Below are positions 22,287 through 36,856 of a DNA stretch of 64,000 nucleotides, piece by piece. The DNA comes from Sphagnum compactum (lineage: Eukaryota; Bryophyta; Sphagnopsida; Sphagnales), in assembly GCA_965153455.1 (NCBI GenBank), contig OZ234495.1:13636875-13700874 (forward strand), read 5' to 3'. Position 1 is the stretch's first letter; each line of letters starts with the position of its first letter. The notes beneath the pieces were generated by a model, which saw nothing but the letters and a program-made list of their open reading frames with translations, was not told the origin of the DNA and did no database searches. A program made the position numbers and the translations under genes.

Positions 22287-22485
22287 CATGCAGACTCAAT
22301 GACAGAAAATCATACAGCCATTGACAAACCATATAACCATGCAGACACAAGGTTGGCAGAAAATCACAGCTGAAGCCATTGACAAATCCAACCCCATGTA
22401 GACCAGATTGCCAGAAAATCGCAGATCAGCAATTGACAAACCCACCGTATTCCCATGCAGAACCCAACGACAGAATCCAGAATCA
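22287..22485 (+). repeat. Degenerate 50-59-bp tandem repeat
   Basis: Four units start CATGCAG/CATGTAG near 22288, 22338, 22395 and 22454. The first three share CAGAAAATC-CAG and ATTGACAAA. Overlapping open frames (22379-22597, 22408-22689) are not regarded as genes. Confidence 0.65.
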
Positions 22486-25400
22486 ATCCATAATCCACCC
22501 ACTTGGACAGACACAAAGAGTACTTTTTATAAACTTGGGGGGCCGAGGAGGAGACATCATCACAAGGAGTTGCCTGCTGCTGCTACCCTGCTTTTGATCA
22601 GAGCTGGAATGTACTTCCCTAAAGAATCACAAAAGGAAAAAGGCGATTCATGTAAGATGATGATTCAGCTACTAATTCAAAATATCTAATAAAAAAAGCC
22701 ATGAGCTAATGAGACCTCCTTGATTGGTATACAGCTCCTCCACCAGTGCTCAGTATGTAGCCCTGCAAAAGAAAATTGGATGAGGAAAAAAGTCAAGATA
22801 GGCCGGTTTCTCTCAGCAAAATTGTTTTTGGCCTAGTATTTTTGCCCCTCAGGATGTTGAAGGTGGTAGGCCTAAATGGCACTAGACTCAGTATCAACCC
22901 TAAACTTATCAACTGCTGTTCATTGGCTACATAGTTTGATTGGTCCAGGTGGGTTGCTATTAGAGTCTTCCACCTATGTGAAGTCCCAGTTTTAGTTTAT
23001 GGGTGGGGTGGAAACAGGTAAATAACTAAACTTGGATGTGAGAAATATTTGTGCATGGGCACACACTAAGCTTGGCTGAAGATGCTCTTGGATCAGGAAC
23101 TAGCAACACTAGGTAGATATATAAGGGGAGTAAGGGTCAGTTTCCATGTGCCCGACCCCCTACAGCCAACACTGATAACTATGGAATAAGTGAAAATATT
23201 GTTGCAAAGAGTTCCCATCATTTTATTTTATTTTATTGTATTGTTACAAGTTTTCTCCACCTGGTGACAAAAGAAATAGGGACTGCAAACAGTCTTAAGG
23301 ATTATTTTTTCAGAAATATTTGCTCAAATTCACCAGATTTGGACGCAAAAAGTTGTGAAGTTGTTATATTTGGGACATTATGGTCTATCGTCTTGGCACC
23401 ACAACATAGGGGGAATGCAAAAAATATCTACCTCTCTCTTTAACCTGTAGCCAAGTTTGGCTAAGCCCTCTTGTGGATGATCACCAAACCACATACCTCA
23501 AAATTTTGAAAAAAGAAAATCCTTGGAACTTCCCATGTCATTCTAATTTCTTTTCACCAGGAAGGGAAAAAAAAAAAGCACTATCGACTTTGTAAGGTTA
23601 TCTTTTGACCTTACAATTTTTGAAACACCTGGTGGCAACATCAATGGCATAAGAGTGCGCATATTGGTAATCACCATTTGTTTAACTGGCACATGCGAGT
23701 TTCTTTTAAAAATGTGATGCTAGTAGTGAAGTCTGGTGGGTAGTTGGGAGGATGAACTAGAAAGCCAAGGAATCTTCAGAAAATAATAATTCAGCAGGGT
23801 GACACTAATGACATGGAAATGCCACTCAATCACTTAGATTTACCATATAAAACAGTTGTATAGTGGATGAAGTGGGGTGGAAACTGAGCCTAAGAGAAGA
23901 GGGCTAGGAGGAGCTCATGTAAGGATATAGGTAGGTTTGTTGTCCTGGAGCGGCAGCAGGTTCTGCAGCCAGAAATGGCAGAAACAACCTTCCTGGGCCA
24001 GTAACAACAAATCATTGTGTCATAGAAAAACTTTTGTGGAAGTTATCAGGTTGACTTAGTTGTGCGGACAAAGCAGGACAGGCCTGCTTCTTCACTAACT
24101 TTCCGGCAATGGTATGTAATGTGTTGCCAGAGCGCGAGTAAATGCTGCCTGCGCCTTCAGCACTAAAATATGACCAGTTGCGAGTAATGCATGATTGCAG
24201 ATCCTCCTTGCTAGATGTGACTATGCGCATCTGACATCTCCCACATAATGCCCCCGCTCCCCCTTCCTCCCTCCCTCCCTCCCTTCCTTCCTTCCTCCTA
24301 CCTACCTACCTACAAATTTCCTGGGATTCCACACCCTGCCGATCAATGCCTCAATCCGGGCAGCCACTGCCTTGCAACTGGGACTAGACATGGATGGTAA
24401 TGGGGGAAACTAAGGTTGAGATAACCTCCGGGTAAATAGAGCTGGTATTCTTTTGGGGTATTAAGTTCTTAATTTCTTTAGTGAACCCATTGGATGAATA
24501 TGCATGAATAAAGTGTGTTAATTATTTTAATTTATACCTAGGGCATCACATTTTTTAATAAAGCCATTTGTATGATTGCACGCAAGAAGTTTTTTAGGGC
24601 TATTAATTTATATCTACGCATGAACACACTACCATGGATGGATGGATGGATGGATGGATAAATGGTTCATTGATACGACACTTTTTTTTCACTAGGTTCT
24701 TGTTCCCCATCTAACCTTGCCATTGCTGAGGGTTCTAAGAATTTGCAAGGGTTTCTAAAATTGGGGTTCATCCAATTGAATGGCCTCACAAGGGGAAAGT
24801 GGGGGTGGTGCATTCATTGGTGCTACATCACCATGAAATGCCCGCATCCCAAGCATTTTTTTTTTAAGGATTTAATGTTCGGCAAGTTAGGGTGGAAGCA
24901 ATTAATTAATTGTAGGAATAACTTACTGAAATCTGTTAATGTTAAAAATTGAGATAATTATGACATGTTATGTACATTGAGTTCCAAAAAAGTCCTCAAA
25001 TTTTGAAATGATGAGTCATGAATTTTTCAAAAAGGAGAGGCAGACATGGCCCATGGAAGAAAAGGTTAAATTGAACTTCCAAAAGGCCCCATAACCATAC
25101 GGTTGTTTCAGGCTGAGTAAGGCAGGAGGTGGGCCAAGTTATGCACTATTATATCCAAAATGACAAGAAGCATATGGCATATGGATACCATGGGTAAGAT
25201 CAAATGCACTTCTTCTGGAGCTGGTTTGACATGTATGCCTACAGATACCCATATGAACAGAGGTCTAGTTCCACATTAGACCTGGTTCAGGACAAAAACA
25301 AAGTGGTATCAAGAAGAGACACAATTGAAAAAACAAAATTTATTGCCACCAACTTCTGTTTGGAACTCTGCAGTACCACTCAACCGATCTCTCTGGAACA

Positions 25401-26700
25401 AAGTTTCCTTGAGACATAATGTTCAGTTATGACATACTTTCATAAAATAGGTTCACTTCAAAGTTCAAATGGAACATAAGAAGTGAACCTGTTTATGTAG
25501 TGAACAGCCTCCCGGCAAGAATGCTCTATTTCTGGCCTCCCTCACAGGTTTGGTTTTCTTTTTTGCCTTTTTTTTTTTGGTTGGGTTGCTGAATTTGGTA
25601 CTGGGTTCTATGGCCTTCTTGCTTCGAATTTTAGAGCTTTTTATGGTAACAGTAACTTAACAGCAGCTCCTTGGGTGGCAAGCTATCAAAGCTTATTGAA
25701 CTTTGGCACACAGAATGTTGGTGAAATGTTTTTTAAAAGGAGCTTTGATCAGCGCCCAATCATAAGGGATTTTTAAAATTCTATAGGCTATTGTGCCCAA
25801 AGTTCCAACTTCCCAAAATATTAATCACATTCACACACACACACTCACACCGGGGGGCTGGTGGGTTGCCATCTTAATTATACAACTCAAGAATTCATGG
25901 AACTTGGTGAAGAATAGATAACTGTGCAACTTTATAATATAGGGAAACCCCATAGCCTACTAGTGGCTAGGACAATCATCACCATGGGAATGGTTGTAGT
26001 CTCCAATTCCTCTAAGCCAGGTAGAAATGTATTGGACTACTAAAGGGCATAATTGCAGCCATAAGGAATAGATTGGCAATCACCAATAGTTACTTAGTTG
26101 GCATTCTAAATCCTTCTTCTTCTTCTTCTTCTTCTTCTCTAGTCAGGGATAGGATTCACTCTTGGGAGAGGGACTTTGATTTCTTCAACACGCGAAGTTG
26201 AGTGGGAAATCAGCGGCCAACCCCACTGTCGTGAAGGACCATCCTCTTGAAATGGGTCTCAAGAGTCCAACACTCTGAGTGTCCATGGGATATAGATGCT
26301 AGCAACAAGGAGCTACTAAATGGCAGTTGTCCTTTCCATTACACAGGATGGCCAGTATCCAAGGGCTAATAAATGCTAGTTGCAGGTTTGCCTGAAACAA
26401 CTGCAACAAGCTGCAGTTGGCCACTTGTGTGTTAACCAGGGTCCATTTTTGCACACATCAACTCATGACAATGGCCTTGGGTGAACCAGCACCCAGTTGG
26501 TACCATGGTAAAAATCCCACAATCCATTTAATTCATTCCTCAACATTACATATATCCAACGCCTAGACTAAATCAGGGCCTCTGAGTTCAAATCTAACAT
26601 TTTTTGGGCTTGATATGGCCACTATGAGGCCTCACTCCAAAAGGTGAAGGTACCAATGTGGGTGCGGGTTCACCCTGGAAACCACTTCCAACAAGGCGCA
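22486..26700. other. Intergenic with several microsatellites
   Basis: No gene supported over 4 kb. Contains a possible further MITE relative at about 23290-23583 (inner GTAGCCAAGTTTGGCTAA), a CCTT/CCTA pyrimidine tract at 24262-24312, (GATG)n at 24634-24658 and (CTT)n at about 26111-26137. Short frames such as 25204-25419 have no recognised domain. Confidence 0.45.
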
Positions 26701-26739
26701 CATGAATGTTGAGATGCAAAAAGATAATCTCCAGTCTTG

Positions 26740-27420
26740 TAATCAACATGTCGTCTTGTAATTTCTTTGGAGCTACAAAAGAAAAGGTGAATAAAATGTC
26801 AAGCCTTTCCTTTATAAAGTGATGATGAAGTTCTATGTGCTTGATTCTTGCATGAAAGTTTGAGGTAATAGCAAGGTTCTATGGTACTTTTGTTATTGAA
26901 AAGTAATTTGGTGGCGAAGCTTATGAGCATGTATTCCAATTAAGTGTTTGAAAGAAATAGTGTTGGTTATCATTTTCTCTACAAGGAGATAAGATAGGTC
27001 CCCCTTATTAATGTAAATGCATAACTTGCAAGTGAAATTTGTGACTCCTAAAGGATCACATGCTAGTCTACATCACACTACTCACTAAGCACGCGGTCTT
27101 TCAACCTTTCTGTTTTGTTTTCATTTCAAAAACAATTGATGTTACCAGTTTTAGACCTTAAGTTCTTTATAAATATTTAAGATCCTCTTAACCACTTGCT
27201 TATGCAAAACTTTATAATCTGACATAAATTATGGCATAATTTCCAATAGCATTAGTTACATTGAATACTCCATAAACATACAAAACATTTACAATTACAT
27301 TGGAGTGAACATTTACTTGAGCAATTTCACATTTTCTTATTTCAAGAATCCCATTCCAACAAAAGTTAACACCAATTTGTAGGTGCCCATTGAAAAATCC
27401 TCCATTACAATAGATTTTTT
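26740..27420 (-). pseudogene. Antisense Copia remnant (RNase H and protease-like parts)
   Basis: On the minus strand, 26800-26865 reads HARIKHIELHHHFIKERL, the conserved tail of Copia RNase H, preceded near 26885-26925 by a LLFNNKSTIE-like stretch in another frame. Upstream on that strand, about 27150-27420 gives a weak protease-end-like reading (NVIVNVLYV). If both are right, integrase and most of reverse transcriptase are deleted. The RNase H part is secure; the protease part is tentative. Confidence 0.55.
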
Positions 27421-30400
27421 CACCTACTAATTGTTAACTACAACAAATATATAATGGAAGGTGAACACTACAAATGGCTAGATTTCACCCACAAAATAAA
27501 CTTGAATTTGAAAACATATTTGAAAGAGTTTTCTCATGAATTTATTGGTTCATGCATTTAGCCATATGGTGTGATGAATGTTAGTTCATTGAAATTGTTT
27601 TAACTTCCCAAAAGCATCATTCACAACCCAAGGCCTTACCATTCAACCATTACCTCACATGGTGATATAAATTATTATCACAACATATATAAACACACAT
27701 TTTTTCACTTTGACAAATTATAATTTCATTATGTAATTTAAAAATTCATAATGAGATTGACTACACATGTACATCTTTAATATCATTCTTCAAAATAACT
27801 ACATTACATTCAAATGTATAATTTTTTAAGTTTCAAAATGTAAAATATAGCATATGAATTTTAACTATATTTAATTGCAATTAATGTATTTAAATTTTCA
27901 TTTATTTTATTTATATTTTTTTTCAAATTCCACATGTTAAACAATTGTATTCATTTAAATATTTTGATTTGGGAAGATTTTATATTATAATAACCTTATT
28001 AGAATTTATATTAAAAACTCATAATGCACTAAATTTCACTTCTGAAATTATATAATCGAAATTCACATTTATTATTTATTGAAAAAATTATTTTAATAAA
28101 TGAAATTTATTCAAATTTTGCATGTACATTTTTATTTTTTTAATTCTAATAACTTGAAATAAAGTAATAGTTTTTATTTTCATATTTTCACATATCATTT
28201 TGTTATATTTCAATTAAACTTTTTTATTTTATTTTTATGTGAATAATTTAAAACAACAAATGAAAACATGATATCCATAATCTACTATATTAGTTTTGGT
28301 AATTCATTTCAACTTTTAATTAAATATTAATATTTTATTATTATCACATCATCAAAAGTAAAATTATGATCACAATTACTCATATGTAAATGATTGTTCT
28401 CAATCACATTAGTCAAATCAAACAACTTTATATGGATGCCACATACAACACATCCCACATAATGTTTGTTTTCACTAAATAGCTAATTTTTTCAATCAAA
28501 ATGAACATACCAAGTTTTGATTTTAGTCAAATCAAACATAATCAATCAATTCAAACAAGTGTACTTGATTTCGTAATCATTTCAATCACAATATTATGAG
28601 CAAAAAAAACCATGTTTTTATAATAGTTTCTTTTGATCCAAAGAGGTATCCATATAACCTATAACTTAATGAGGTTACATTGTTCACCACCAAAGAAACT
28701 ACTTTTGTTACCCCATATATGGTCAACCTAATTGCTTACAAAAATGCCATCCCCTTAATTCTAACCATGCTCTATTATCATTTTTATAGCTGAAACATAT
28801 GGTTTTACTTTCAAACATAATCTCGCATTTTCAAATTCTATATAAAAACAATAGAAAAAACTACAATCTTCTAATAGATTTTCAAAGAGTTTGATGGCAT
28901 GAATTCTTATCTTGATAGCAAAAAATATCATTTGTCTAAATGAAATAAATGAGAAAGATATGACTTTGGCATCAATTCATCATGGCCTAACATGTGTTAT
29001 GTTATTGATACTACTCACAAATCTTCAAACATTTTCAAAAATCAATTTAACTAATTGATCAAAGTCTCTTGGACAAGATGCACTTCCCAAGTTTATGTGA
29101 ACCACATTGCACAATCACACAATTGAGGAACAACACATAGACACATCCTTTTTATATCATTGTCACCATGAATAGAATGATCAATGCATATTATGAGCTT
29201 TTACAACCATCAGGAAAAGAAAAATAATAAGCACAAAAAGAAGCACCAAGAATACGAAAAATAAGGAACGAAGATGTAGGATTTGGTCACAAAAATTACA
29301 AAGTGATTTGAGCTCATTGGCATTCATGTGTCCTCTTTGAAAAGTGGACAATCTCCTATGGCAAGTGAATGAATAGGGGAGGAAATGTGGATCACGAGAT
29401 TCTAAAGCTTAAGGAATGATATCCATGAATTGTTTTTATGTGAACGTAATGGACTAGCCGAGAATGAACTTTGCTCCAATTAAAAAAAGACATGAACAAA
29501 CATAAGAAAGCTCTAAACTTGCTACATGTAAAGGAAAACAAGACAAGAAGGAAAGAAGAAAAATGAAGCACAAATTTATTCTTAAAACACACACTAGAAA
29601 AAAATTTAGATGCAAATGACAAGAAAATAGCCAAACATGAACATCCTCTTCTTCTCAGTACATGTCAACATGGTCTGCACAATACATGACATTCTCACAT
29701 GAAATCTAAATTGTGAGATTATGAAGAAAAACATCGTCACAAATATGTGATATTCCACAAACAAAGGTATTAAAGATAGGGTGGTGTGATTACCGCCACT
29801 GTGGTAATGAATTATTTCCCTCCACCTTAAAAATATGCCAAAAAATTTGCAATTATATTTTTTTGTTGCATGTAATGTTTTTCTTAGCTTTGAAGATTAA
29901 TCAAATAATGAAAGAAATATAGACTTCTGAATCTAATGACTAATTAGAAGTTGTGATGCATTTTGCTTCTATAAGAAGCATGTGGATGTTTGTTTGCAAG
30001 ATTATGCAAAACACATCATTTTAGGACTAATGCAAATGGTCAAGGTTCTATACTCTGAACCATTGTATCACCATTCCTGATAATGTATAATCATGGAAAC
30101 AATCTTCAACTAGACAATGAAGTACATGGGGTTGGGTGACTTAAATGTTTAATTTCCAACTATAGGTCTAATTACTTCATTCCATTGGTCACTCAAATAG
30201 GCCTAGACACAATAGCCCTTTTTTTGAAGCTTTAATCACATCTTTATTTTATAAGTTGCAGCATGAGTCCCCTCATCCTCTAGAGACCCACAAGTAAACA
30301 AGGATATATATAATGCAAGAAAGATGTTTCAATAACTAGCAATGTTGAAAAAGACCTTCAATTTTTCTTTTTGTCACCACAATTAAGGCCAAAAAGGAAA

Positions 30401-33400
30401 TTCACATGTCTTTGGACATATCTATGATTTCCTTCTTGTGTAATCAACACTTCTTTGACCTTGTAACTACTAATGCATTGTTATTTATTACCACTATTTT
30501 TTGATGATTCGTAAATCTTTCATTTGAAAAAAAACTAGAAGCTTGACCCTTCATCTTGACTATCCAAGGAAGTGAAGATAAGGGTATATGCACTAATGAT
30601 GGCTCATTTTTGGACAAAAAAATAGTCCACACAAAGTCCATGTTATAGTGTTAAATTGAATTTTTAATCTAGTAACGTTGGTTAAATTATAATAAAGCCC
30701 ATGTATAAAGAAATTAAGTCCATATTAATGGAAGCCCACTTAGATACCTCAAAAACCTTGGTTTTGGTGAAAATAAAATTCAAATTAACAAAAATATATA
30801 ACAATTAAAGACTTATGAAAATAAGGGCCAATTTTGAGAAAATAAAAGTCCAATACTATGAAATGGTTAAACTTTTCAAAATAAGGTTTTCAAATATGAG
30901 TTCTTTAAATAACAAAATTTGACATACTTAGTCACTCTAAATCATTTGGATTGGAATTCTATGTCAACATCGTAATTTTATAAACCTCCAATCAATTCGT
31001 AATTCCAATAACATCGTAATGAATTATTGCCCATAATTCATGTAGTGAGCCACCATGCCTTTACATTCTTATGGTACCTCTAGCCATCCTTCCATCACCA
31101 TGGATACATAGTGGTCACCTAAACAATGTGGAGGGAAAAAATAATCAAGCACATCAATCAAGAACAATTAACACATATGAATAGTCAGGAATATTTGCAC
31201 CAACACTTCACTCTTTAACAATGGAAAGACTGTAGCAAAAGCTTGGCATGTGAGCTTGCTTTCATGTGATTCATGACTCTCATATAGATCATATCTTAGC
31301 TTAATACCAATAAAAGAAAGAGCAAGATCTAACATTAGGGTCTCTACAAAATATAGAACTTTTAAAAGTTGGCTTGGTTTTTATATCAAAACCATAATTT
31401 AGGTCATGAATGATGTGATGTAGGAGCCCACCAAAATAGAGTTCTAAGAACTAATTCTACTTTTGTTTTTTCATATTGGCTAAAAAGGAAAATCATTGGT
31501 TGATGAAGGAAAGAAGCAATGGATGACAATAGATAAATTAAATCTTCAATACAACCCCAATGTTTGGCTTTTGTGAAAATTTGCTTCTACCATAAAATAC
31601 AATGGATAATCTATGGTCTAGAACAAGCTTGAAAAACCCTTGGGTTTATAGTGAACATGCACTTGCATATTTTCCATGAATTATTTTGTTTCAAGAGGTT
31701 TTTTAATTCCAAAATCAGATGTCATTTCATGTCAAAGACTTAGTTAGTCATGACATGTCAATAAGAAACAAAGCCCTGATTCTAGCCCCAGTCAAGTTTT
31801 TTGACTAGCCTTGTACCATCCACTATCCTCCAATAGTGTTTACGTGACACCACTAAACGGGTGTCAACTAACCCTATCATAATCTCATTCATGAATAGCC
31901 ATTTTTACCAATGTGAACTTGTTACATATTTAATGTTGGACTTATTAAAGAAAGGTCCTTCCACCAAAAATTGACCTTGTGAAATCCATTAAAAATCACA
32001 AAGCCCCAAATTTGATACGATCATCAAACTTATTGTTCTGCAGAACAAGGCCTCAAATCATCATATAATTAATCATGCATGTAGCTCAAACTTCATTTGG
32101 GGGAGTATTCATGTCTTATACATAATAGATATTTGATCAAATTTAAAAGAAGTGAGCAAAAAGATCAGACATCATACTCAATGTGCCCTTTCCTCCACTA
32201 TCTTCCCATTCCAGTCCAAGGAATTGATCATCACAAGAACATTAAGGTCAAATCCACCAATAAAACCAATGTGACTAAGATGAAAATACGAAAATATGCC
32301 CAAGGAATATGCCTTCAAACTATTCAAACAACCATTTGACAACTTGGGGAGGATGATGTAAACTTTGATGAAAATAGAATACCTTGATGACAATGAAAAT
32401 CAATGCATAAAACTACATAACATCATGAAAACAAGAATCAAAGTAGTTATAAAGAAGGCCTTTGGGGTACCCCATAATGTTGTTGTGAATGCATAATAAC
32501 ACATGGCAACACAACATATGTAACCATTCACCCCAACTTTGGGTCGTGTTCTTGCAATTGTACAACTTGTAGGCAAAATATACAACAATTGGTTTCTAAA
32601 TATGATCATTTAACCTATAGAGTCATTGAATATGCAAGTTGGTAACATGCCCAATGACCATAGATAATTATTTTTATGGACACTAACTATGTGATTCACA
32701 TCATGGATTTTAATATACACATACTATAAGTTAAAACATTGAAAGAAAAAATGACAAACCATACATGCCATCCATGAATGCTACAGGGGAAAACTTACAA
32801 CAATACCTAGGACTTTATTGAAGAAGAAAATGTATAAGAAGTTGCCATTAATTTGTAACACCTCCATGTCAGTGAAATCATCAAAGTTCAACTTTTGAAC
32901 TGTTCAAAATAGACAATAGAGGTAGCATCATTGACAACTCCTTCCCCAAATACAAGGTTGTACATCAAAGGTGTGTCATCTTGGCTAAGAACTTATAATC
33001 AACCCCCATAAAAAATAGAAATGAAGAAATTTAGGTAACATACATCTGTTAATTCTACATATATGTCATTTGGAGGATTTGTGGAGACGTATTGAGGATG
33101 GATGGACCTCTTTAGACCTACTTGCAATTTACATACTAAGTTTGTTACAGAGAAGATGGTCCCAATAGTTGATATATCAACATCCAAAATGTCAATTGTG
33201 TTAAAGCAAGAGTTTTGTTGGAATGTGGAATGTGTTAACAATAGATATATCCTTCAACACAAATGCTTCTATGAGATTAAATGCACAACTTATTTTTGAG
33301 GTGCAAAAAATGCTAAAGGAAACATAATTAGATAATCTCACATAAGTAGCTTCCTAAGCCATAGCTTAAGAAACACAAAATTGCAACTTGCAATCCCACA

Positions 33401-35185
33401 AAGACTTCAACATTGCAATTAACATAAGAAAAAACAATGTTTTTGTGCAAATATCCCTACAAGACTTGTTGTGGTTTCTTTAAAATGGAGAAATGTCATC
33501 TAGGAGGAAGATAAAAAGTTTAATGGGATAGTACATACTTGTTAAGATGATGACAAAAGACATGAAGACACCAACCATTCCAAAAAACATGATTGCCACA
33601 AAGTTTTGGAAGAATTACTTTTTCTTAACTTGAAATCTATCACAACAAACACCTTTTCAAACCATTGTTTCAACAACATGCAATAACACAACATTTTAGA
33701 GGTTATTCAAAAACAAGGGCAATCATGCAAACTAAACACTACCCATGCAAATAAGGTTAATTTAAAAATGACTTGTTTAGTACATTTCCAAAACCATTAC
33801 AAGAGTCCACAAAACACATTATGCCTCATACCATCAAAACCTTAAAGCTGCAACATGAAGACCAAATCCTTAAATCCAGTTCCTTCTTCATTAATTCTTC
33901 CCTTCATGGCCATGGCAATGCACCATGAGGTGCAGCATTCATTGATCATTGAACAAAGTGATAATCTCATGCAAAATTGGATAGGAATGTGGAATATCAT
34001 CATCAGCACTAAGTGAAAGAGAAACTTTGGCAAGAATTCGTTTCAGATCCTTTATTCCTTCTAGATCCTTTGTAGTGGTGGGATTGTAGGTTGGAGAAGG
34101 TGACTATAAGATATATAAATTTCAAGCATAAGAAGAAGACACAAGAGGCATTGTGGCGACTATTCTGTTGTTGTAACAATAGTTGGACATCTTTGCATGG
34201 AATAGAAAGTTTGCAAGGTTTGTCAAGGTTGGGCAACATGAGAAGGCAACAGAGCTTTACCAAAAAATGTTGCCAAATTAGGGATGTGAAGTTGTAAAAT
34301 GGTAACACAAATGCTACTTTACCTATTCGCACATGTCATTTTCCTCCTTTTTAGCAACAAAAAACAAAACATGTTTGTTGTTTTGAACAACACAAAAGAA
34401 ATGCTTGTGATAACAACATGAACTTGGAATCATGGGGCAAGTTTTGAACATCACATACATTCAAGAAAATATAGTTAAAAGAAAAGGTAGTTGCAAATCA
34501 CACCTACTTCTTGCCCTACTTTGAGAGAGATGTTGTTAATACATGTTCGAGCTTTGTGATTTGGAAAAATGCCAACTAGTTGTGCAAAACCCCATTTCAA
34601 CAACATGTGTCATGAACTCATTGCGAGACAAAGTGCAAAAGACTTCATCAACGAATGAATCCTCCCTTCAAATGTATGGGTGCACCCCAAACCCACCCAT
34701 CAAATGGATGGGTGAACCTTAAAGTTATAAATGCATATCCATTAGCTCGGGCCAATAAAATAAAATTCTCAAAAGTTTTGAAGTTTTGAAAGATAGGTCT
34801 CATATATGACATCCCATGATAACCTACGCCAATAGGTAATTAGACATATACTAATTTTTTTATAATTTTTTTTATCCCAACATCCATGCATGATGTTTGA
34901 TCCACTTTCATTCATAATACATGAAATTTGTCTATCACCATTCACTTTTAATCCACAACATGCATTTAGGAAGGTATTCAACCAAGGTTCCTTGGTTGAT
35001 GAACGTATAGAAAGTTCCTTGAGTTAAGTGTCAAATTGGAATATACAAAAGATGATTTCCTCATTACCTTCAATCTATTCAACACAAACACAACTTATTC
35101 CATAATCTTTTCATGTATTGAAGTTAGGCATTTACACCCATGAGTTTTTGTTAAGGTTTCTTACTTTTAAATAATGTAGGTCTTG
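27421..35185. other. Long gene-free, very A+T-rich region
   Basis: No open frame with a recognisable domain across nearly 8 kb. Base composition is extremely A+T-rich at about 27660-28600. The longer short frames (29392-29634, 30444-30641, 34009-34332, all minus) show no motifs. It is likely decayed retroelement DNA, but no LTR pair was identified. Confidence 0.4.
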
Positions 35186-35521
35186 CAATGATTTTTTTTG
35201 TGATGAAACTTTTGCCATTTTGCTAAAAACAAAAGGTCTCAAGCAACATGGTCAAGGAAACTTTTGAAAATTTCCAAGAAAATCATTACATTTCCAGGAT
35301 GAAAGTTATGAAATGCCCAAGATTTTTAGAGGATTTGGGAAGATTTTTAGCTTTCTTCTTTTGAAATCTCCATATATAGCTAAGTGGTCTGCCAACATGT
35401 AATAGGATTCCAAGATTTTCTAGTTCTCAATTTGTCTTGTAGTCAGATTTGGCTAAACCCTCTTGTGGCTGAGGACCACTTTTGGAGCAACATGAGAGAA
35501 CTGAAATAAAAGAAAACACTG
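35186..35521. mobile_element. hAT-type MITE (CAGTG-T-run subtype)
   Basis: Left end CAATGATTTTTTTT, right end AAAGAAAACACTG. Flanks AGGTCTTG (35178-35185) and AGTTCTTG (35522-35529) match at 7 of 8. The inner TCAGATTTGGCTAA followed by CCCTCTTGTGG is shared with 23451-23478. No coding capacity. Confidence 0.65.
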
Positions 35522-36556
35522 AGTTCTTGATCTACTATTAACATTCTGAATATCAGAACATACCAATGAAAAACCATGGACTACATTTTCTTAATCCTTC
35601 CATAGTACATGCTCAATGGCGTGGGAGCTTCAAAACCAAATGCTCCAACAAATGTGGTGGTTGTAAAAGAGCACAAAAAACAAATATGTGCATAATACAA
35701 CATAATCTACGGGTTTGACATTTGCATCCTATACATATCTAGATTTTGCTATATGAACTTGATATTAATATGGACCTTTGACATTCTTTATATATGAAAA
35801 CAGTAGGAGTTGTCAGGCTAGATGTTTTAAATAGCAGAACAATGCATATCTTGAATGATAAAAATATGCCGATAGTGCATGGTTTTGGATGCTGATGAAG
35901 TTCTATAGAACTGGCAAGATAATGACGAAGGCTTGTGGCTGAGTGAAACCATATATTACAGTATTGTTAAATTTGTAAATCATCAATGCCATGATGCTAA
36001 CTTGCTTCGCGGATGTGCATGCCATGGAGATGCACACACCGTAGGAGCTTACATGTAATGCACATACCAAGTAGGAACTTTTCATAATGGCAATCTGTTT
36101 GCTGCAAGCCTAATGATATTACAATCGACAACCACAATTTTAAGACATTGGGGTATTTGCAAACAAGAATGGATCAATTTTGACAGATTTAAAAACTTAA
36201 AATATTTTACATCAATGTATTTGGACACTGCCAAAAGTGTAAATAGCTTGGATGTCCAAGCTTGAGACAAATAATCATCTTTTCAAAAGAGAAGTTAATG
36301 GTCACTTTTTAATACATTGTAAACTACATTGTTTGTGAACAAAATGATGGGAATTCAACAAAAATCCTGTTATAAAATACTTCACCATTTTCCTCAATTC
36401 TTGTAATTCTAAGAGCCTTTAAAACTTTCATGCCACATTGAAAATGTTTGGAAACCTTTATTATGAATTACTAATGCATTTAGCAAATTTGGAGGAAAAG
36501 TGTTGTTATTCATTAAAGACTATGATTATAATGAGTCCGTTTACAACTTTTCAATG

Positions 36557-36848
36557 CAGTGTTTTTTTAATTGGCGAATTTTCACAAGAATTCGACCTGA
36601 AAAATGTGATTTCAACCAATACAAAGGATTTTTCATGAGAAAAATGGTCCACATTCGCCAAATTCCGAAAAGAAAAAAAATTCAAATTGCCAGATTTCTA
36701 CAATAAGTTCCAGTAGGTAGCCAAGAATATAGAAGGATCCTGGTTATTTTCTACTTTCATATCTGGCATGTAGCCAGAATTGGCTAAAATAGTTTCTGGA
36801 ATGGTTGCCACCTTGGCTACATCACAAAATCCTTTTTAAAAAACCCTG
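36557..36848. mobile_element. hAT-type MITE with perfect 8-bp target duplication
   Basis: Left end CAGTGTTTTTTTAATTGG, right end complementary to CAGGGTTTTTTAAAAAGG. The exact 8-mer TTTCAATG stands on both sides (36549-36556 and 36849-36856). At 292 bp with no open frame of its own, it is a non-autonomous hAT-type element and the best-preserved member of the family here. Confidence 0.8.
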
Positions 36849-36856
36849 TTTCAATG

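Noticed and set aside
22287-22689. Overlapping frames with repeated NPP/ADQQ-like words
   Set aside because: They are translations of the degenerate tandem repeat.
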